A stretch of DNA of 46,323 bases from positions 1-46,323 of the forward strand of contig WYBA01000483.1 in the NCBI GenBank assembly GCA_011526095.1, given 5' to 3'. A program made the translations under genes and the position numbers. Under the pieces are notes generated by a model. That model did not search any database. It saw only the letters and a program-made list of their open reading frames with translations, and was not told where the DNA came from. Positions 41,722 through 46,323 of this stretch are shown here, in pieces; position 1 is the stretch's first letter; every line of letters begins with the position of its first letter. Origin of the DNA: Myxococcales bacterium (GTDB lineage: Bacteria > Myxococcota_A > Polyangia > Haliangiales > Haliangiaceae).

Positions 41722-44340
41722 ATGGGGGACCGCAGGATCCGATCGTACATCGCGCTGCTCACGGCGCTCGCCGCGTGCGGGCCCGTGGCCGCCGGCACGC
41801 CCGACTCCAGCGGGGGGGGGGTAGCGACGATCGAGGGCCGCGCGTTCCTCGACCTCGACGGCGACGGGCAGCTCTCGGCCGGCGAGGTACCGCTCCCCGG
41901 CGCGCGGGTCGCGTGGAACACCAGCGCGTTCACGCTCGCCGACGCCGATGGCTGGTACGCCCTCACCGTGCCCGAGGCCGCCGCCGGGATCGTCTGGGTC
42001 TCGGTGCCGAGCTCGGGTCGCCCCGGCCCGGCGTGGACAAGCGTCGCCGCCGCCTCCGGCACGATGCTCGTCGACGTGCCGATCGCGCCGGCGCCCCCCC
42101 TCGCCCCGGGCGACAGCGACGGGCGCGGCACGTTCATCGTCGCCTCCGACACGCACATGGACGGGCAGTCCGGGCTGTGGACCCCCGCCGACATGGCGCT
42201 CGCGCTGGAGCAGGCGCTCGTCACGACGAGGCCGCCGCGGTTCTTCACCGTCGTCGGTGACATCACGCAGGCAAACCGCCCCGAGGACTTCGACGCCGTT
42301 GCCGCGGCGCTCGACGGGATGACCGTACCGTGGGTCCCCGTCCCCGGGAACCATGACTGGTACGACGGCGGCGCCGCGTACCGCGCGACGTGGGGCCCCG
42401 ACGCGTACAGCTTCGACGTCGGGACGATGCACGTCATCGTGTGGAACACCGCGCAATCCGACGCCCTGGCCGCCGCGTTCGTCCGCGCCGATCTCGCGGG
42501 ACGACCGGCCGACGAGCTCGTGATCGCGCTGGGGCACGTGCCACCCTCGCGGGCGCTCGCCGAGGACATGCGCGACGCGGGCGTCGACGTCCTGTTCACC
42601 GGGCACTGGCACGCCAACCGCGTCGTCCGCCACGGCGCGCTCGTCGAGTACAACACGCAACCGATGGTGATGGGCGGCATCGATCTCTCGCCCGCGGGCT
42701 ATCGCGTCGTCGAGTTCGACAATGGCGTGCTCGGCGTCGCCCACCACACGTTCGTCGATGCGCCCGTCGTCGAGCTCGTGTGGCCGCCGGCCGACGGCTG
42801 CGCCGCGTCGCCGTTCACGCTCACGGTCGCCGCGGAGGCCGGCGCCGGCCTCGCGCCGCCCACCGCGCTCGTCGCCGGCGCGCCCGTCACGCTCTCACCC
42901 GCCGGCGGCTGGCTGTGGACGTCCGCCCCGCTCGACGTCCCCGTCGGCGTGCACGCGGTCGAGATCGCCGCGACGTCCGACGACGGCGCGGTCCTCGACC
43001 TCGCGCGCGACATCACCGTGTGTGCCGGACAGCCGCCGCCGATCGAGCGTGCGCCCTGGCCGCAGCCCATGGGCGGCACCGAGCGACACGCCTCGACGTC
43101 GGAGTCCCCGACGCTGCCGTACGCGCACGCCTGGCTCGCTCCGGCGGGGGCGCATCTCCACCAGTCCCACCCCATCATCGACGGCGGCATCGTCTACGTG
43201 ACGACCGCCGATCTCGGCGCGGGCGACCGGGGCGGCGTCATCGCGCTGGACCTCGCCACGGGCGCGCTCGTCTGGCGCCACGTCACGGACCTGCCGGTGC
43301 GCGGCTCGCCCGCGCTCGAGGGCGACACCGTGGTGATCGGCCTGTCCGATGGCCGGATCCAGGCGCTCGACGCCGCTACCGGCGCGACCCGGTGGGGCGT
43401 CGCGCTCGGCGACGGTGTCGAGCCGTCGCAGTCGTCCTTGTGGGGCACGCCGGCGATCCGCGACGGCGTCGTCTACACCGGCACCCAGCGGCGGTTCGTC
43501 GCGCTCGCGCTCGACACGGGCGCGGAGCTGTGGCGCGTCGATCCGTTCCCCGATGGCATGTGGCTCGGTTCGTTCTCGGCCCCGGCCGTCACCGACGACC
43601 TCGTCGTCGCGACGTTCAACCGGACCTCGGGGCTGGTCGCGTTCGACCGCGAGACCGGCGCCGAGGTCTGGCGCGTCGCCACCGCCGCGACCCGCGCCGT
43701 GAACACCGCGCCGGTCGTCATCGGGGACCGCGTCGTCGTCGGCAACGTCTCGGGCGAGGTCGTCGCGCTCGACCTCGCCAGCGGCGACGAGGTGTGGAGG
43801 ACCCGCGTCGTCGACGGCGGCCACGACTGGGCGTACGCGATCGCCGGGAGCATGGCCTTCGCCGGCGGCCTGATCGTCGTCCCCACCCAGTGGGGCGCGC
43901 TGGTCGCGCTCGACGCCGACTCCGGCGAGGTCCTCTGGACCCACGCCGCGCGCGACGGCGTCATCCGCGCAGCCCACTATCGTGGCGTCCAGCCCGGCTT
44001 CCAGGCGTCGCCGCTGATCGCCGGCGACGTGGTGTGGGCCGCCGACACCTCGGGGCACCTCGACGCGCTCGACCTGTCGACCGGCGAGGTCGTCTGGTCC
44101 ACCGAGCTCGGCGCGCCCGCCCTGGGCGGCATGGCCAGCGCGGGTGACTTCCTGATCGTGCCGACCTACGACGGCGCCGTGCACGCGCTCGTGCCCTCCC
44201 GGGACGGCGGCGCCGTCGGCGATCCGGACGCGAGCGCCGAGGGCTGCTGTGCCGCCGGCGGTGGCGGCGCGAGCGGCGCGAGCTGGCTGGCGCTGGGCAC
44301 GCTCGCGGCGCTGCGCCGCCGACGCCGGACCTGCGCCTGA
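41722..44340 (+). CDS. Surface lipoprotein: calcineurin-like phosphoesterase plus PQQ-type beta-propeller, MYXO-CTERM-like tail
   Basis: An 872-residue protein. Lipobox L-A-A-C (Cys19); three Gly codons at 31-33 form a G10 tract; 34-125 is an SdrD_B-like domain (D-L-D-G-D-G-Q). Residues 135-345 are a complete metallophosphoesterase: D143-T-H145, G-D180, G-N210-H-D, G-H272 and G-H295-W-H297. A beta-sandwich region (350-430) leads to a PQQ-like propeller (about 440-840) with repeated A-L-D-x-x-T/S-G-x-x-x-W blades. The end (E-G-C-C-A-A-G-G-G-G, hydrophobic stretch, five Arg) resembles a MYXO-CTERM tail, so the protein has two potential anchoring signals. Substrate is unknown; the nearest Pho-type site is far away. 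A GCTACCCT -10-like element (41708-41715) lies 6 bp before the ATG. Confidence 0.85.
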   Translation: MGDRRIRSYIALLTALAACGPVAAGTPDSSGGGVATIEGRAFLDLDGDGQLSAGEVPLPGARVAWNTSAFTLADADGWYALTVPEAAAGIVWVSVPSSGRPGPAWTSVAAASGTMLVDVPIAPAPPLAPGDSDGRGTFIVASDTHMDGQSGLWTPADMALALEQALVTTRPPRFFTVVGDITQANRPEDFDAVAAALDGMTVPWVPVPGNHDWYDGGAAYRATWGPDAYSFDVGTMHVIVWNTAQSDALAAAFVRADLAGRPADELVIALGHVPPSRALAEDMRDAGVDVLFTGHWHANRVVRHGALVEYNTQPMVMGGIDLSPAGYRVVEFDNGVLGVAHHTFVDAPVVELVWPPADGCAASPFTLTVAAEAGAGLAPPTALVAGAPVTLSPAGGWLWTSAPLDVPVGVHAVEIAATSDDGAVLDLARDITVCAGQPPPIERAPWPQPMGGTERHASTSESPTLPYAHAWLAPAGAHLHQSHPIIDGGIVYVTTADLGAGDRGGVIALDLATGALVWRHVTDLPVRGSPALEGDTVVIGLSDGRIQALDAATGATRWGVALGDGVEPSQSSLWGTPAIRDGVVYTGTQRRFVALALDTGAELWRVDPFPDGMWLGSFSAPAVTDDLVVATFNRTSGLVAFDRETGAEVWRVATAATRAVNTAPVVIGDRVVVGNVSGEVVALDLASGDEVWRTRVVDGGHDWAYAIAGSMAFAGGLIVVPTQWGALVALDADSGEVLWTHAARDGVIRAAHYRGVQPGFQASPLIAGDVVWAADTSGHLDALDLSTGEVVWSTELGAPALGGMASAGDFLIVPTYDGAVHALVPSRDGGAVGDPDASAEGCCAAGGGGASGASWLALGTLAALRRRRRTCA
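41812..41821 (+). repeat. G10 homopolymer within coding sequence
   Basis: Ten consecutive G immediately after the lipoprotein signal region of the phosphoesterase gene (Gly31-33 plus the first base of Val34). The frame is open at this length; gain or loss of one or two G would truncate the protein. Confidence 0.95.
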
Positions 44341-44507
44341 AGCGAGGGGCCGCCCCGCGCCAACCTCCGTACTCGCGCGGAGTGCCCGACGCGGGTGCGC
44401 AAGCCGATCGACAGGAATATAGAGCGTGGTCGAAGTCACCACGGTCCCCGAGCAGGACAGTTCCCGCTTGCATTCGTCATCGCCGTCATGATATCGGCGA
44501 AATCAAG

Positions 44508-45206
44508 TTGGGAAGGCAGCTGCCGCTGGTGCTACGGACATGGGGAGGCAAGCGCGCCGGCGCGGGCCGGCCTCGGCGCGGTGTGCGGTCGAGCCAGCCC
44601 CACAAGGTCCGCCCGTCGCTGAGCCGTCACCACCCCGTGCACGCGACCTTGCGCGTGGTCGAGCGAGTGGGTCGGCTGCGCCGCCTCGACATGTGGCGCG
44701 CGCTGCGGCGCGCGGTGATCTGCGTGCTCGAGCGCGACCGCTTCCGCATCGTCCACCTGTCGATCCAGGGCAACCACGTCCACCTGATCTGCGAGGCCGA
44801 GGACGAGCAGGCCCTCGCGCGCGGCCTGCAGGCGTTCCAGATCAGCGCGGCCAAGCGGATCAACGCCGCGCTGAGCAAGCGCACGGACCGGCGCGCGCGC
44901 GGCCAGGTGTTCGCGGACCGCTACCATCGGGAGACGCTGACGACGCCGCGACAGTGCCGCAACGCGCTGGCCTACGTGCTCAACAACTGGCGCAAGCACC
45001 GAGAAGACGCGGCGCGCACGGGGGCGGCGCTCGACCGCTTCGCCACCGGCTGGCACTGGGACGGCTGGAGCGAGGCGACGCCGCCGGTGCGGCTGACGCC
45101 CGAGACGGAGCTCGTGCCAGTCGCGTACCCGACCTGCTGGTTGCTCACCACCGGCTGGCGTCGACACGGGCTGGTCTCGCCGTGGGAGCGGCCCGGCCCG
45201 ACGTAG
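44508..45206 (+). CDS. RAYT-like Y1 (HUH) transposase
   Basis: About 232 residues from a TTG at 44508; the frame is open from 44382, but family members usually begin just before W-G-G-K-R-A-G-A-G-R-P, which supports this start. The catalytic Y1 domain has H-H-P-V-H-A-T-L-R, the metal-binding HUH motif N-H90-V-H92-L-I, G-Q-V-F-A-D-R-Y-H-R-E-T-L, and the nucleophile Y156 in L-A-Y-V-L-N-N. REP-associated tyrosine transposases cut and move short palindromes and are usually single-copy and vertically kept. The upstream 100 bp is richer in A/T (ATATAG, TGATATC) than the surroundings, which may mark acquisition or a regulatory region. Confidence 0.82.
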   Translation: MGRQLPLVLRTWGGKRAGAGRPRRGVRSSQPHKVRPSLSRHHPVHATLRVVERVGRLRRLDMWRALRRAVICVLERDRFRIVHLSIQGNHVHLICEAEDEQALARGLQAFQISAAKRINAALSKRTDRRARGQVFADRYHRETLTTPRQCRNALAYVLNNWRKHREDAARTGAALDRFATGWHWDGWSEATPPVRLTPETELVPVAYPTCWLLTTGWRRHGLVSPWERPGPT

Positions 45207-45288
45207 CGTCGCCCGCCCCCACCCGTCACTCCCGACCCGGCGCGCGGTCACCACGCAACCGCCGCGTGCGCCGGCCGATGCAGCGGGC

Positions 45289-45999
45289 ATGATGACGAAC
45301 ATGGAGCTGAGCGCCCCTTCCAACTGGTGTGACTACCGCTGCGCGCGGTGTCCGCTCGCCCGCGCCTGCCCGGCGCGGGGCGAGGAGGTCCGCACCGCGG
45401 AGGAGATCCAGGGCGAGGCGCTGATCGCCGCCGAGGCGGCCGCGCGCGCCCAAGACGCCGCCTACGACGAGGGCTTCGCCCGCGGCTGGCGAGACGCCGG
45501 CCCCGACGACGACAACCCCGACGATCCGTACGACGAGGCCGGACTGGCCGAGCAGCTGGCGGCGTTCGACGCGCCCGGCGACGACGACGGCGACGACGAT
45601 GGCCTGCCGCCGATGCCGCCGGATCTGCCGAACCACTGGCTGCGCGCGTGGGACCGGCTCGTCGCACGCGACACCCGCGCGCTGCTCGTGATCGGCAAGG
45701 TCGGGCGCGTCATGGGATACCTGGCGCACTGGGCGCCCGACGACGAGATCCACGCCGCCGACACGATCCCCAACCTGCTCCTGCTCGAGCGCCTGCTCGG
45801 CGCGATGCGCACCGACGCCGAGCGCCTGCGCCCGACCCGCCCCGGCGACGTCGCGGCGTTCGACGACGTCGACAGCGCGCTGCGCGCGATGCTGGCCCCG
45901 CTGTTCGAGCTGATCAGCGACGACGATCGCGCGGTCCTCGACGCGCTCGCCGCCGCCGGCCAGGCGCCCTCGCCGTTCGCACGCCTCGCCCCACCGTAG
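45289..45999 (+). CDS. Hypothetical protein with N-terminal Cys cluster
   Basis: A 236-residue cytosolic protein. The N terminus has W-C-D-Y-R-C-A-R-C-P-L-A-R-A-C-P, a C-x3-C-x2-C-x5-C cluster that could bind zinc or an iron-sulfur centre. A strongly acidic segment follows (about 62-115, G-D-D-D-G-D-D-D-G), then a helical domain of about 120 residues (W-L-R-A-W-D-R-L-V-A-R-D onward). The spacing differs from the radical-SAM C-x3-C-x2-C in having a fourth Cys, and the protein is too short for a radical-SAM enzyme. Family unknown. The ATG at 45301 is an alternative start. Confidence 0.7.
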   Translation: MMTNMELSAPSNWCDYRCARCPLARACPARGEEVRTAEEIQGEALIAAEAAARAQDAAYDEGFARGWRDAGPDDDNPDDPYDEAGLAEQLAAFDAPGDDDGDDDGLPPMPPDLPNHWLRAWDRLVARDTRALLVIGKVGRVMGYLAHWAPDDEIHAADTIPNLLLLERLLGAMRTDAERLRPTRPGDVAAFDDVDSALRAMLAPLFELISDDDRAVLDALAAAGQAPSPFARLAPP

Positions 46000-46001
46000 G
46001 C

Positions 46002-46323
46002 TCACTCGTCGTCGCCCATCCATGCCGCCATCGCGCGGCCCCGCGCGATCCCGGCCGCCGGCGCGACCTCCAGCCCCGGCGCCCGCGCGATCCCGACCGC
46101 CGGCGCGACCTCCAGCCCCGGCGTCCGCTCGACGTCAGCGCGCGGCGCGCCCGCGCGCAGGGTGGGGTCCGCGGGTGGAAAGGCGCGGGCTTCGCGCCGC
46201 AGGCAGCCGCACCGGAGCCGACCGCTCGTCCAGGCACCAGGGCCCCGACCGAAGGCTGGCTCGACCGCGCCGAACCCGCGGGCCCCACCCGAGCGCGTGG
46301 CAGCCGCGCGCGCTCGCGCTCTC
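46002..46323 (-). CDS. Possible C-terminal part of a gene running off the right edge
   Basis: On the minus strand a frame stays open from the window edge to TGA at 46004-46002, giving 106 residues with G/C-ending codons and no internal GTG start. The end carries two copies of a 14-residue repeat (P-G-L-E-V-A-P-A-x-G-I-A-R) and closes with A-W-M-G-D-D-E. The stop is 2 bp from the convergent gene ending at 45999, typical spacing here. The first 60 residues are Gly/Arg-rich and of low complexity, so the reading frame could be fortuitous. No function is suggested. Confidence 0.4.
   Translation of the reverse strand, partial: RARARAAATRSGGARGFGAVEPAFGRGPGAWTSGRLRCGCLRREARAFPPADPTLRAGAPRADVERTPGLEVAPAVGIARAPGLEVAPAAGIARGRAMAAWMGDDE
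46043..46126. repeat. 42-bp tandem repeat, two copies
   Basis: Two adjacent 42-bp units (GCGCGATCCCG...CAGCCCCGGCG) differ at three or fewer positions. The period is a multiple of three and the minus-strand reading gives a 14-residue repeat, consistent with a coding duplication. Confidence 0.85.

Noticed and set aside
44382..44507. Extra N-terminal 42 residues of the RAYT-like transposase
   Set aside because: The sequence is more A/T-rich, has no family similarity, and the usual W-G-G-K-R-x-G-A-G-R start region follows directly after the TTG at 44508.
45914..46288. 124-residue Arg/Ser-rich minus-strand frame
   Set aside because: It runs into the convergent hypothetical gene and has an Arg-rich shadow composition; another minus-strand frame is open to the edge and ends 2 bp from the neighbour.

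Overview
The window looks like chromosome of a very GC-rich member of the Myxococcota, probably from the Haliangium/Kofleriaceae/Polyangia side. The evidence is very high GC with strong G/C-ending codons, at least two MYXO-CTERM-type tails (Gly/Cys motif, hydrophobic helix, Arg run), many lipoproteins, a Hanks-type kinase, and SpoIIE and PPM phosphatases. The taxon is inferred from gene style, not from a marker gene. About 41 genes are packed tightly: no gap exceeds 300 bp, and several neighbours overlap by 4 bp (ATGA or GTGA). No rRNA, tRNA or CRISPR array was seen.

1-9.5 kb is signalling and surface proteins. On the minus strand are a truncated secreted protein with a Glu-Thr repeat, a membrane SpoIIE phosphatase, a lipoprotein and a small exported membrane protein. 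A PilZ/pseudo-receiver protein faces a coupled three-gene PPM-phosphatase module. A tandem-receiver regulator and an M24 aminopeptidase follow.

9.7-26 kb is dominated by phosphate. After a MYXO-CTERM metzincin-like protein and a YhbY RNA-binding protein come phoB-phoR, pstS-C-A-B, a von Willebrand factor A lipoprotein, an OprO/OprP-like porin, an extensin-like lipoprotein and an orphan PhnD-like binding lipoprotein. Opposite them run a PhoU-like DUF47 protein, a Pit transporter and a MerR/TPR protein. Four upstream regions carry 11-bp-phased repeats related to GCGTCAC (11456, 14020, 19754, and 25807 on the minus strand). I read these as PhoB boxes, so the stretch looks like a self-contained Pho regulon with both high- and low-affinity uptake, an outer-membrane pore and its own two-component system. 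phoU itself is not next to pstB.

26-36 kb holds two hydrolase genes, a lipid-modification operon (lipoprotein, FAD oxidoreductase, DUF1365, Cfa-type methyltransferase), a lipoprotein with calcium-type repeats plus a duplicated domain, and a cytosolic Ser/Thr kinase with a coiled-coil tail.

36-46 kb holds a Nudix hydrolase, an SRPBCC-DUF5939-cyclase fusion, a molybdopterin oxidoreductase, a truncated globin, a large surface phosphoesterase/beta-propeller lipoprotein interrupted by a G10 tract, a RAYT-like Y1 transposase with REP-like palindromes 3 kb away, a Cys-cluster protein, and a probable gene end running off the right edge.
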